From assembly GCA_029339505.1 (NCBI GenBank), contig JAQISU010000058.1, positions 1,304,001-1,368,000 of the forward strand: 64,000 nucleotides of DNA, given 5' to 3'. Source of the DNA: Unio delphinus. Lineage: Eukaryota; Mollusca; Bivalvia; Unionida; Unionidae. The notes below the pieces were generated by a model. The model saw only the letters and a list, made by a program, of their open reading frames with translations, had not been told where the DNA came from and searched no databases. Shown here piece by piece: positions 13,101 through 28,100 of this stretch (within the stretch, counting starts at the first letter, position 1; each line of letters starts with the position of its first letter). Position numbers and translations under genes: made by a program.

Positions 13101-16100
13101 CAATAAAAAAAACTTTCAAGATGGTTACCATGGCGGTTATATCAAATTAGCATAATTTTCATTTAGGACCAATAAGAAATTGTACGAGTCTTTTTTTGAA
13201 AACCCCATATTGATAGGATGATCCATTCAGATGGACTTGTGGTAATATTTTCAAGATGGCCACTAAGGTCTCCATATTAGATAGATCAGAAGTAGTTTCT
13301 AGCGAAAAATGACATTCTGCTCTGAAGGTGTAGTGGTAACAAAAATGGCTGCTGTGTTGGCCTGTGTGGGTCATCAGACTATCACCATTTTCCACTTAGG
13401 ACCAAGCATATAACAAGTCATAAAAAGTTGTTCAGTAAAAAGCCCATGTTGATATGACCATCTGTTTGGGAAAAGCGCCATAACATAGGAGTAGTGATAA
13501 CTTGTACCCAAAATAAAATGGATGACACATTTCATTCCATAAGCTCTTTGAATCCATCACCAGGAAAGATAGAAAAGCTACTAAAATCCAGTCTCATTCA
13601 AACTGAATAAAATCTAACAAGGTTTGCCTGGAGAAGGACAGATCCAAAGTATTTTTTTAAAAGTCACTGAAAATAAACCAGAGCTTCTTCAATGACTTGC
13701 AGATAACTATGCTTTTCATGACCCACATTGCTCCTGCTAGCAGATAACCAAAACTTCGAATATGTGTGTCCTCTTTCAGGAAAAACATGGACACAAAGAT
13801 AAAAATGTACTTTTAATTCCAATTTTGTACATTTGACCTCTGATCGCCCCCAGGAGTTATATTTTTTTCGGGGGGGGGGGGGGGGGGGGTTGGTTTGTTG
13901 TAGCAGTGCAAAATATCAAGTGACATTACAGTATATATTTTTGAGAATTAGAAATAAAAATAATTAAAACAAGGTTTCTCTATAAAAACATCATTCTGTT
14001 TAAAGTAATTTTGATACAATCCTTTATTAAATAAATGGAGGCATATAATAAATATAGTGTTAGATTCTATCGTATTGCCTGAAGAATATGGGTGATGCAA
14101 AGTCACCATTGGTTACTGCATACTGTCTCATAACATTTAACACTACCAACACATTAATCAGTAATTATTCTGTACATACCAATAATTATTAATCCTTTAC
14201 GAGCTCTAGTAAGGACTACGTTCACTTGATGCTCATCACACAGAAGACCAAGGTTAAGCTTCTTCCATTCACTTGGGGGCTTTTGCTCAATTTCAGACAT
14301 AGGTTGAGATCTTACTGTTGAGAAAATAACATAGTCCCACTCTTGTCCTGAAAAATGGAGAAAAAAACCCAATACATAATTCAAAGTACTGAAGTATCAT
14401 TTATTTTCGTTGGGCTCAATTTTCGTGGTTTTGTTTTTTTTAAAAAGGGCATTTTCTTGGGTACTAAAACATGTGGTATTGCCTGTCAAACATTGCATAT
14501 TAATAGGTATTTATTTTCATGGTTTAACCTCTATAAATACCCAAAATAAATACAAAAGAATAAAGCTATCCTGATGCAAATGGTGGTCACAATAATGTTT
14601 AAAACAACACTACTACCTGTATGAGTACAAATCAAAAGATTGGCAAGTTCAATACTTACGTGCTTTTGACCAAATGAATAACAGCAATCAAAGCCGCCAC
14701 AGAAAACACCACTAAAACATTACTTCCATCTTTATGAGCACAAATAAAACACCCATCAGTTTCGCCATGTTTTCATAAGAGTGTTCAACATTAAAGAAAG
14801 CAGAAACAGCCAACGAAACCAGACCAATCAGTTATTACAGTACATATGAATACCTCTTACTTCAACCACTGTCCATCAAGTTGCACCATCAGTACTTTCT
14901 ATCATGGCATTAACAAAGTGACTTAAGTGTGGTAAAATTTAACTTAGATCCACCTCCGAACCCGGCACTGTCGAATGAAAGATCATAAGTATCAAATTTA
15001 ATTTTTACATACTGTTATTTTGTATTATTTTTCCTTTCATTTTTAGTATTACTATTGTTTGAATACCTTAGGCTTTTTCTATAATTTCTCTCTGTTCTTA
15101 CTTACTTCGCATATCGATTTAAGGCAGTGAGTATAAAATTACAGCTATTGGATACAGTACTTTATCAAACGTGTGTATTGAAAGAACATAACTGATTTAT
15201 AATTCTTGCTTTAAAAGGTTTAAAAGATAAAACAAATACAAGTAGAAACTAATATTTAATTACTAAATTACAGTATTGACCTTGATTTATCAAAAACAAG
15301 TAGAAACTAATATTTAATTACTAAATTACAATATTGACCTTGATTTATCAAATACAAGTAGCCTAATAAGCAGTTCAATAGTCATAAAAAGCTTTTCAAT
15401 AGCCATAATAAGACTTTAAATAGTCATAAGATTTTCAATAGCCATAATAAGCTTTTCAATGGCCATAAGATTTTCAATAGCCATAAGATTTTCAAGTCAT
15501 AATAAGCTTTTCAATAGTCATAATAAGATTTTCAATAGCCATAATAGACTTTAAAGTTATAATAAGCTTTTCAATAGTCATAATAAGATTTTCAATAGTC
15601 ATAATAAGACTTTAGTCATAATAAGCTTTTCAATAGCCATTAGATTTTCAATAGTCATTATAAGCTTTTCAATAGCCATAATAAGACTTTAAATAGTCAT
15701 AAGATTTTCAATAGCCATAATAAGCTTTTCAATAGCCATAATAAGACTTTACAGTCATAACAAGATTTTCAATAGCCATAATAAGATTTTCCATAGTCAT
15801 AATAAGCTTTTCAATAGCCATAATAAGACTTTACATAGTCATAACAAGATTTTCAATAGCCATAATAAGATTTTCCAGTCATAATAAGCTTTTCAATAGT
15901 CATAATAAGACTTTAAATAGTCATAATAAGATTTTCAATAGCCATAATAAGCTTTTCAATAGCCATAAAAAGCTTTTCAATAGCCATAAGATTTTCAATA
16001 GCTATAATAAGACTTTACATAGTCATAATAAGATTTTCAATAGCCATAATAAGATTTTCCAGTCATAATAAGCTTTTCAATAGCCATAAGATTTTCAATA

Positions 16101-19100
16101 GCCATAATAAGACTTTACATAGTCATATTAAGATTTTCAATAGCCATAATAAGATTTTCCATTGTCATAATAAGACTTTAAATAGTCATAATAAGATTTT
16201 CAAGAGGGCTGCAAGGGTTACCATATTTAATGTCAGGCCAGCATCTTTTTCATTTGGGACATCAACCAGATGTCACCAGTTTCAGTTTCAAATCCACAAG
16301 CTGATATAACTTTGTGGAGAGAGTAGCAATAACAAGATTTTCAAAATGGCTGCCATCGTGGCCATACTGGGCATTAGACTGGCACCACTTTCATTTAGAA
16401 TTGAATAGATATAAAATGTTTTTTAATGTAAACACGTTAATAACCATTGTTAATATGTTTCTGTTCTGAAGGACTAATAATAATAACAATTTTCAAGATA
16501 GCTGCTGCAGTAACAATGTTAGATCTTCTATTGGCACCACATTAATTTAGGACCAACTAGACATCACACAAAGTCTTTTGTGAGAACACATTATTAATTT
16601 AGGACCAACTAGACATCATACAAAGTCTTTTGTGAGAACACATTATTAATTTAGGACCAACTAGACATCACACAAAGTCTTTTGTGAGAACACATTATTA
16701 ATTTAGGACCAACTAGACATCACACAAAGTCTTTTGTGAGAACACATTTTTAATTTAGGACCAACTAGACATCACACAAAGTCTTTTGTGAGAACACATT
16801 ATTAATTTAGGACCAACTAGACATCACACAAAGTCTTTTGTGAGAACACCATACTGATATAACATATTGCTCAGAAGCAGTAGCAAAAACAAGATTTTCA
16901 AGGTGGCAGCTGTCTTGGTCATACCTGAAGTGGCACAGTTTTTTTGAAGGGACCATGTGCTCAGGACTGTTAACTTTTTATACAGGTTGCAGGTTATAGC
17001 CATACATATATATATATACCTTGATTACTGAAAATAGTTTTCTGAACACGACTGTCGGTGGAATAAATAAAAATTCTTTTCACACGACATGTCATATTAT
17101 GGCAGGTATGCTGATGGCTGTCATCTATCTATTACTACAATTTATGCTACTGATTGATGCTAATACATGAAATATGGGTCACAATGAATTACATTAAAGA
17201 TGTGTGTGTGTGTGTGTGAGTGGATTTTTAAGCTTTAACAATTTATCAGTTATATATAGCTACAATGTTGGTACAGTGATATTATCCTGACAGTAGGCTG
17301 ACCAATTCTAACACTAACCTCTTAATGCTGAGCACCTTTTTTTAATAGGTTTTTGGTATGACTTGACTGGGGTTCGAACCCATGACTTCATTCATCAGAG
17401 GCGGATGCTCTATCTACTACGCCACTGTAGTGGCAATATTAAGATTCATTTCATTATTTAAGATATGATAGTATTATACAAGATATACAAACTCCATCAT
17501 AAGCCAGAAAGTTACACCTGTTTGTGACAGCAACTATTTGCAAAGAGTGAAGTACTAACAGATGTATACCATCAATCAACTAATTAACAATTCTGCAATG
17601 AACAAGTAACTGTATTTACAAACCCTGAGCACCAAGAGCAGTACTAGCAGTAATATTCTGATATCCCTTCTTCTGTAATCTCTGCAGTATATCATCACAC
17701 TGTGCCTGTTGTAGGACCAGAATAACTATGCTTGTCTCTCTAACACTGTGACATCTGACCAGCATATCTGCAATCCTCACCTAAAATACAACACAATGCA
17801 AGGGTAATGGGATTAATATACATATGAATGAAAGAAAAAGGTTAGGTACTGGAAGGAAATAAAAATGCTATTTACCACTTATGGTTAAGGTACTGACAAA
17901 TGTTCACATCGATGCAAAAACAGTATTACGCAAGACTGAAGCAAAATTGTTAGAAAACAACTATAAATGTGATAGTAATTATACATGAAGAAAGAAAGTA
18001 AAAGCAAGAACAAAATTTTCTTAACTAAACAAATGTAGAAGAACTATTATATGTGATTCAACATGTACAACTAATACTTAGTATGCTGATTCCAAGTTTC
18101 AGAATTTGTTTTTTTTTAATAAAGTTTTTGATACAAAAAGAAGTGTGTCCACATCTCAAGCCCACAACTGAGGCATTGCTGCTAAATATGTAGCCTAACA
18201 AGAAAGCATATTACAGAATGTACAGTCTTAGCTTCATAATAATACATCCTGGGTATGGAGAAAACTCATTAGAAAATAAAAACAAATTGAAAAATATGAC
18301 TAGAATCTTGATGCACATTTTCTATGACTAGGACTTTGACCTCAGTTTAAAGAGGTGAGCAAGCAAGTCCTAGAACCTTAATTCACCTTGTGTATAAAGA
18401 CAATTTATCAAAGACGCTTAGGAAACAGCAAGCAAGTCGTAGAATCTTAATAATTCACCTTGTGTATAAAGATAATTTATCAAAGACGCTTAGGAAACAG
18501 CAAGCAAGTCCTAGAATCTTAATAATTCACCTTGTGTATAAAGACAATTTATCAAAGACGCTTAGGAAACAGCAAGCAAGTCGTAGAATCTTAATAATTC
18601 ACCTTGTGTATAAAGACAATTTATCAAAGACGCTTAGGAAACAGCAAGCAAGTCGTAGAATCTTAATAATTCACCTTGTGTATAAAGACAATTTATCAAA
18701 GACGCTTAGGAAACAGCAAGCAAGTCCTAGAATCTTAATAATTCACCTTGTGTATAAAGACAATTTATCAAAGACACTTAGGAAACAGCAAGCAAGTCCT
18801 AGAATCTTAATAATTCACCTTGTGTATAAAGACAATTTATCAAAGACACTTAGGAAACAGCAAGCAAGTCCTAGAATCTTAATAATTCACCTTGTGTATA
18901 AAGACAATTTATCTAAGACGCTTAGGAAACAGCAAGCAAGTCATAGAATCTTAATAATTCACCTCGTGTATAAAGACAATTTATCAAAGACGCTTAGGAA
19001 ACAGCAAGCAAGTCATAGAATCTTGATTCACCTCGTGTATAAAGACAATTTATCTAAGACGCTTAGGAAACAGCAAGCAAGTCATAGAATCTTTAGCTTC

Positions 19101-22100
19101 ATAATGATTCACCTTGTGTATAAAAATACATCGAAGGCGCTTAGGACACACAGAAATAAAAACATCCAAATCTGATAATGCAAATATTCCATCTCCTTTA
19201 CAGTAAACCCAGGGTCATAGCAGTTAAGGAGCTTTCATGAAATTAAATACTTTATAATCACCTATATCAAGTATGAAGAGAATATATCAATGAGTTTAGG
19301 AATAAAGGGCTAAAAGAAATATATGCAAATAAACAAGTATAATGAAAACATGAAGAAAATGTTGACATCAATACCGGGGCAAACCACTTTCTTGCTTTCT
19401 CACAAATGTGGGCTTAAAAACATTAAAATTAATGTAGGTTTGGTACAGTAACAGTGTTCAACACTTGGGACATTCTAAAATGTGAAGGTATTGATATGAA
19501 AAACTTTCAAATGTGTATATCATTTTCTGCCCTTAAATCATTGAAACTGAAAAAGTATAAGCTGGTTTCAATGTGTGACCACTTATTTATATATGTTTTT
19601 TTTAATGTACCTTTTTATTACTATTTCAGTCCAAACTGCTTCTATCTGCTTCAGTTCAAAATACAGATAAATCTTCCACAACACATTTATGATATTTTAC
19701 AGCACTCTGATTTCATTTAGATGTATTGTAGTTGAAATCTCATTCACTTCCTGAAGGCTAAAGAATAAAAGTATTTTAAGATTTACTTTACATTTGAATT
19801 TCAGCCAAGGTGTTTAAACTCTTCAAGTGCAACATTGTTTTGCAGGACAAGATCCATATGTGCTGAATTGTTTGAGAAAGAAGTGAAAACTGTAGCTTTT
19901 AAATTGCATGTATTTCAATAAATATACACAATAGATACAAAAACCCTACATGAAAAATGATGGTGGATGTCTAAACTTTAAGATTAGCATCAAGACACAT
20001 GTGTAAGTTTAACATATTTGCATGTACAGGTGCAAATACAGGTAAAATGATATGTTACAAACGTATTTCATTTGTATTTTTGTTTGTTTATTAATGGAAT
20101 TATATTCTTTAGTAGTTCAACCATGTACATGTAATGTCTGTCACAATGTTACATCTAAATTGTGAAAACCACAGGTAAAGAAAACGTGACAGTTTTGTAA
20201 ACATCTACTCCATGAATGTCAGAGATAAGTTTAGACCCCTCGAGTCAGTAATAAATATTCATGAAGGTTTTTCATCTATTTATTCTAATATGATCAAAAT
20301 TATAGTTCACTTGTTATTTATTCTAATATCATCAAAACTGAGGTTCATATCTGATGAATAAACCTCAGCAAATAATTCATTTATTTTTTGGGTGGATCTT
20401 GTGTAAAGGGTCACCTTGATTGTTCTAGTCTGCCAGGTGTAAATTGCTTAGAATAGCTAGAAATCTATCCCATACTCATTTTTTGCTGAAGCATGCGGTT
20501 GATATCACATCATCAGTAGTCCAGTAGGAATCAAGATCAGATTTATGTACCAAACCTATTGCTATAATCAATGCGAAAAAGTTTTAGATACTCAGGTATG
20601 ACAGGCTGCCATTTCTTCATGGGACTTTCTCCTTCAATTCTGCCCCATGAACTCTCTGATCTACATAACGATTTGTTTGACCTACTATCAGATGCAATAA
20701 CTCATCATTAAAAAGAAAAAGTCTTAAATAGTTCAATATTCACCATTTTGACATTTAATTTTGAATTACCAGTGAATGACTGCTGTGGTGGCAATGTGGT
20801 TTGAGAGTTCAGCGGAAGGTCATGGATTTGATCCCTGGCCAAGTCATACCAAAGACTTACAAAAATAGTACTAACAGCTACCTCGCTTGGCATTCAGCAT
20901 TAAGAGGTTAGTGTTAAGACTGTTTTGGCCTGGTGTCAGGATAATGTGACTGGGTGGGACTTCATGCTACATGTCTGCAGTGTGATGCCCCAGTGCTAGA
21001 CACCACCATAAACTGCTTCACTGCAGACATCAGAGCGATATTACTGAAAAATTGTTAAAGCTACATTAAAAATCCTTTTTAGTAGGACTATATATTCATT
21101 AGTATAACAAGATCTTCAGGATGGCCCTCATGTTTATATTAGTACCATTGTCATGTAGGATGAACACGACATTACAAGAAAGTCCAATGTCGATATGACC
21201 ATCCGACCAGGAAGAACATCAATAATTAAAGTTTTCAAGATGGTTGTCATAATCAAGGTCAGATCAGCAAAGACAATTATATATCATTATAACTTTCTGT
21301 TCCAGTGTTGCTCTAATGATTTCAAACATGGCCGCTATGGTGGTCATACTGGTATTCAGAACAGTTTTCACTTAGAACCAACAAATTGTAAGAAGTCTTA
21401 TAGTGAAACACCATGTTGATATAATTCAGGATGATGTCACGCTGCAGACATACACATTTAAACCCGTTTATCACAAAACTTAATCCACTTTCATAAATAT
21501 AAAAACTGTCTACATCAAGTCCATGGATGTATTACATGTATGATAATGTGTTAAGTGTGTCAGCTGTCCGTATTGCTGCCTAACGAAAACATCTTCACTC
21601 ACTCCATGTGATAATTAGGGGCACCAAAGCAATTTTACAGACTCATGGTTGCCTATTCAATCACCTGCTTCCGAGTACAGGTAAACATTCTCTAATTTAT
21701 CTTCGAATGGACACTTCCAAAATATGATTTAGTTGACCAGAAATGGTGATGACAGAACTACATGTGTGATTTTAATCACCTACCGTATGAATGGTAACTT
21801 TCAATCATGCTGATGAATTAACCAAACACACTCAGTTTGGTATCAATTAACTTGCAAGTATAATGGATCACAATAGGAGCTGTGTGTGTCCATTTCCATA
21901 AGAACTTTTTGTGATTACCATGTCCTGAATCATTTTTTGACTACATTTGAAAAATAATCTGCAATCAGAAATTATGTTGTTGTCTTGATATATGCAGTTT
22001 TATTCACATCTAATGCAGATTCTTCAAACACGGATTTCAGTTATTGTTGCAGTTAATATGAATTGATGCAATTGTGTTTCTGCAAGATATGTGATGTCAT

Positions 22101-25100
22101 TCTTGCCTATGTAACAGACAAAATCAGCCATACATGAAGAGCAAATTGAATATTTACGTACTTTTTTGATCATGAATGCTACTACTGAAATTCTTGTTTT
22201 CATCCATATCTAATTTCTTGTGACATTTTGGCAGTGTGAGATATTACATGCTTGACAAACTTTAAACACCAAAGTCAAACACAGTTTAATGTCATTTTAA
22301 CTACAAAGTAATCCAACCACACAATCAATTCTTTCATCCCATCAAAATTACTTCTAATTATATACAATACACTCCAATTCATGTTGACAACATTAAGTAC
22401 CAAAGCAGAATATACCTTGTGGAGAGAACCAAAGTAATATTTATTGTATCATGCTAACTGATTTTTTAGGAACACCATCAAAATCAATTAACATCTTTAT
22501 CCCTATTGGAATTACACCTGCTCATAGATATTAAAATCAAACCTGACAAACCTCAAATAAATAAGCCAGCCAACCATTCAGACAAGATCAAAGGGTCAAA
22601 TTAGCAAGTCAGTTATGTCACATGATCATGAGTCATATTACCATAAATGTAAAACAATGGAGTGAGAATGTGAAGAAAAAAAGAAAAGGAAAATGTTTAC
22701 AAACTTCTGTCACAAGATCTAACACCCTTTAATCCTAAATTATATGGCAGGATTTTCCCTGAAACAACATAGATGATGCAGGTGTTTATTCAAATGAGAT
22801 AAAAGTACATTAAAATTAGAAAATTCACACCTCAAATATTGTTCTAGATTTAAATTGTTGTGTTTTCAAGGTTCTTGGAGGGAAAAATTAATGTTAATAT
22901 CTAAATCATTTGACTGATTCAAGAATTTGGCAAGTGAATGATAATAAATGCAAATGTTTTACTATAGGTCTTTTAAATAAAAACGTTTATACACTCACAG
23001 CAAGTTTTGATTCCTGTGTATTCTTCACAAAATGTTCTTTGTCTTGGCTATAACCTGACCCAGTGACCTCTTCCATTCCTATCAGGTTACAGAACACAAC
23101 AGGCTTGCTGGGTCCATTTGGCCAGATGTTCAGTTCTGCCAGCTGCATCTGGGGTGGAATGGCTGCCTTTAGGTTACCCTCATACAGGATGTTCGATGGA
23201 AACTCACTTATACCGTGATGCTGGAAGGTAAAATGCATTTTTAAGCAAGAGTCCTTTCAATGACTTCCCACTATACTGGGCCAAAATGTACTCCAAGAAT
23301 CCAAGACCATTTTTTCCTTTTAACAACCAATTTTGAAATCATCTCAGATATTCTTCAGTGACACAAGATTTTCAAATTAGCTGCATTATATTGGATGCAA
23401 GATGGCAGCAGTGTCTTTTAGGACTTAGTAAACATTTAAAGTCTTTTGGTGAAAATGCCCTCAGTATGGTCATCCATTTGGGGGTGGGGTGTAGCGACAG
23501 TAAGGTTTTCAAGAAAGCCATTGTGGCTGCCATATTAGATGTACAAATGACCACTACTATATAAAACCATGTAGATATTATCTGAAGAGTACTGGTGAAA
23601 AAACCCATATTGATATTTTCCAGATGGCCACCATGGTGACCATATTAGGGATCAGTTTGCATCTTTTTCATTTCTGACCAACCTGATTTCACAAGAACTC
23701 TTGTGGAAAATCACAATGTCCAGTCATCGTGGAGAAATAGCCATAACAAGATTTTCAAGATGGGCATTTAGTAGCCATTTTGGAGTCAGACTGGCACCAT
23801 TTTTATTTACAGCCAACTAGCCATCAAAAGTCTTTCAGTGCAGATATGACTAGTCAATCTGGAGAAAAAGTGACCAGATTTTCAACATGGCCACTGTGAT
23901 AGCCATACTGGAGTTTTTTTTCAAATGACCAACTTAACATTCAAAATGTCTTAGTAAAAATCCATGTTGAATTGAGTATCCTTTCATTAAGAGCAGCAAT
24001 GACAAAATTCCCAAGATGGCCTTTTTCGCTGCCATACAGCCATTTTCATTAAGTGTGTGTGTAAAGTTTCATGTGGTTTAGAAGCAGTGATAGAACACTT
24101 ATGCAATTGGATGGATGGAAGACAGCCCATCCCATATGTTTTTTAGGACTATGACCAGCAGAGCTAAAATAAAATCACAAACTTCTACATGGAAAACAAA
24201 TTCCCCCTCACAGTGACTGATAACTCAATAGACTGACAAGAGTAACCCTATATGTTCCTTCTGCATTTATGGTGGAGCATACTGAAAAATGCAGATTTGT
24301 GCATGGTCTGATTGCAAGGGTTTTAATTTGAAAGACTACGTATAATTACTAATTAACTTTTCCTCTTTAGTAAATATAAAGTGACATAAAAAAGAACATT
24401 GTTTGAAGGACACCCATAAATAGATGGTACTTTGCTAGAAAAAGTTAAAACAGGGCAAAGCAAAGTCCATAGTTCCAACATACATCTTCCATAAAAAAAA
24501 AATAATAATAAAAAAAATCCTCAAAACTTTAAATGTAAGACATGAATTAATAAAAAGGAAGCTATCTTGGGTTGAGATACACATGTCAGGAAATTTTTTG
24601 GCTCTTTGATTAAAATTGATATCTATTTTGAGTAACTTACAGGCAAAGTAATGATACATATTGCAGCGAGTGCTCAGGTGCCCTAACTGGTTAGAGCATT
24701 CGCCTCAGCTACAGCAGGTTTGAAAACCAGCAGTCATACCAAAGACTTATAAAAATCACACTAGCAGATGTTTAAATTGTTGATGCTACATTCAAAATCA
24801 AAACCACATACACATATTGCAATAACATCTTTTATATGAATGCAATGGATGTCCATGCTAGAGCCAAACAAATTTAGACTGATACAGTCAGGCAAGTCTG
24901 AAGGTCATACAAACATTTTAGTAACTGCAGTCATATCACACAAATTATAATAGGAAATTTAATACAAATATACTCAGTCCCTCTTGAGAAGCTGAAACAG
25001 GTTTTCTACATGGTTGCTATGAAAGCCACATCACTGGTCATTCAATTCACATATATGAAAGAGTATAACTTAACAAACATTGCTAACAAATTCTGATACA

Positions 25101-28100
25101 AATGGCTCAGTCATTGTGCAGAAGCAAAAAAATAGGTTCTCGATACAGTATTACTTGGACAACATGTATACTGGCAGCCTTGGTGTTTTCTTGGAAATGA
25201 TACTTAGGTCCAATTTACTCCATATATTGCTAACTACTTTCATCAGCCAACAACAGATATTTTTGGTCACATAATTTCAGGAGAGCCGCCCAAACCAATT
25301 CTAATAAAGCATCCCAAGTTTTATCACATGCTCTTAAGAAGTTGTAAATACATTTTTCACTTGCCAACATTGTTAGTAGGGAACCTAACCAAGTCCTACA
25401 TAATGTCCTCGGAAATATTCCTACTAAGGATGACCAAAATTGACTGAGCTATTTTGGAGACTTGGTAGTATGTTTTTCATATGGTTGCTATGGAAACCAC
25501 ATAATTACAAGGGGAGCCACCCACAAGCCAATTTGGCTGAACATGCCTCTTGGAACATTCAAGGCAAGTTAGATCCAAATCAGCATTATGGTTTTTGAGA
25601 AAGGCAAATTGTAGATTGCTTGATGGATGAGTTATCCTGAGCCATACGAGCCCACTTGGATTTGGTCAATTGAGCTAAAACCTTGATGAATCCAAATATT
25701 AATGGAATCAGAAAACAAGTTTGGAATACACCATGATGCAGTGAATAGTCATTCTGATAACAAGTTTATTACTGTGACTGAAATGGCTTTTTTTCCTTGG
25801 TAAAATCTGATGAAAAAACATTCCACTACATACATAAAGAAAGCACAGTGATCTTAATAACCTACCATTCTATACTGTTTGTTAAGTACAATGGCTCTAT
25901 CAGCATATCTGTCAAACAGGGATTTGCTCAATCCAAGGTCGCTGGCTGGCTGCACCTTCACAATAGGTTTAAACTGCTTTGGATCTCCCAGAAGTATAAT
26001 TTGAACAGCGCTACTGAGCAGACTGATTGGAATCATGCTTTCTGGCTCTGTGCACATTCCAGCATCATCTATTATTATCTGGAACAATACATTATGTTGC
26101 ATTTTTTTACATAAAGATATCAGATCTAAACATATACAAGACATAAACATGAGCACACATGAATGATTAGACATTTATTCAACTCATGCAATAATTATTT
26201 CTTGCTAATGCCAATGGATTATGTTCTAAATCAGCATAAAATCCTAATGATAAATCTTGTAGGATATATAGACTATATCAATTTTAGCAGACTTGGAGTA
26301 TGTTTTATTTGATTGATATAAATTTACAAAAACCTTTGATACCAGGAATATAAAAAATTCACTATAAAAAAGGTAGCTATTAATTATATTATCTGACCCA
26401 CTTGCACTGCACTAAATGATTTTCATGTGTTGCTATAATGAATGAATCAAAATGCTGTTCTTCAAAAGTAACCACCACTCATACACATCCATCCATATAC
26501 CTGAGATGAATTTTAAATCTTTTTAGCATTCAACAATGAAACTGATGAAACTTTAGGAAAGTCTTAAGAATTAAAGAATTGTATTCCTGCCAACATTTTC
26601 AACCGAAGTGTGATTAACTAAAACCTCTCACCTGCTGCACATTACAACCCCGAAAACGTGGACTGGCAGCATTGGAACAGGTTGTTATTATAATTTCTGC
26701 CTTACTCAAGACATCCATCTCTGCTCCCTTAACTGTCTGGATGTATTCAGCTACCTGATCCTCTGCAATATCATCTGGATACAGGCTGAACAGTGTGTCA
26801 TGCTCTTCGATGGATTTGCTACTAGGATTTGAGGGGTGACGTATCAAGTGATGAAGTGATATATCTATATATCTGATATCTACCTCAGTCCTTTGGGCAG
26901 ATATCTTACTCTCAGTACAGACAGAGTCTCCTGGCAGGGGATATTCCTCCTGCTCAATCTGCTCTCCATATACTCGTACAATATCAGGGCTGCTGACACC
27001 AAGACTTACGAAGTAACCTGTAATTTTAAAAATCAATTTCCTTCATGAAGAAAGATTACTATAACAGCACATTGCATGTCCCACTTTTAATAGTCCTCTG
27101 TTGCTTTAAATGTCCTAAACTCTGGTCTGATTATATGGTCATGAATTTAAGTTAGTGCGCAGATCTTTTCTTATTAGCCTTACAATGAACTTTAACCTTC
27201 AGACCCTTAAATTTATGTTTCTTAATTACCCTAAGTGCAAGCCATCTGTAAAGCTGTTCAAGGAGCTTACTCCATAACAATTTTTTTTTTTAATGCAAGT
27301 CATGACTACCTTGTCCTTTGGACCCCAAAATCAAATATGCCCCTTCCATACCTGGACTCTAGAAAACCACTTGTCCACTTTTTCTAAGTAAATATTGACT
27401 GGGCCAAGACATTACTTTGTGCTTATCCCCCCAAACCCCCACAGACACCAACACACACACCCACACACACATGTATATATAAACAACTTATGCCTAATTT
27501 GCCTTCTTGCTGCCTGTCTTGAACATGGTGCAATAAAAACAACTTAATATGTTTCTTTTCTTTATACAAATGTCAGATTCAAGCTAGACAAAAAAAAAAA
27601 GAGTAAATATAATAAACATGTCATGTTGAAGTTTCACACTTAGCCCTTGGTTGCTTAATGTATTGATACACTGCCATGCCAAAGGGAAGATGCCAGTTAA
27701 TAGTTCTAAGATTTATTGATACACTGCCATGCCAAAGGGAAGATGTCAGTTAATAGCTCTAAGATTTACTGATACACACTGACATGCCCAAGGTAAAATG
27801 TCAGTTGACATTTCTAGAAGCTGTAACTGTTTGCAAAATCCAATATGGCAGATAACGACTGACATGGTAGCCTAGATTTCAAATGAAACAATCATTTGAT
27901 AGAACTGTATTCCTATATACATGTAATACATTTCAATCAAGATGAAACTTAGTGCCTGTTCTAAACTGAAAATGCCAAGAAAATATTTTTTATTTAAATT
28001 AAAAAATGTATTTTTTTCCAAAGAAACATACACTTGTATTCAAGTCCAAAATATGGGACAAATTTGTAATGATAGCTATGTTTATCAAAGCAAGAAGTGT

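Noticed and set aside
13871..13890. A regulatory G-quadruplex
   Set aside because: A homopolymer G run can fold, but nothing ties it to a promoter or splice site, and length is unreliable; recorded only as a repeat.
17340..17433. A tRNA gene with a good B box (GGGTTCGAACCCC)
   Set aside because: The acceptor stem does not pair, and the same head is joined to a shared body at 20785 and 24667, so it is a SINE.
18390..19175. 261-codon plus-strand open frame as a gene
   Set aside because: It is only the translation of a 72-bp tandem repeat, with no non-repeat domain, and lies in intron 14.
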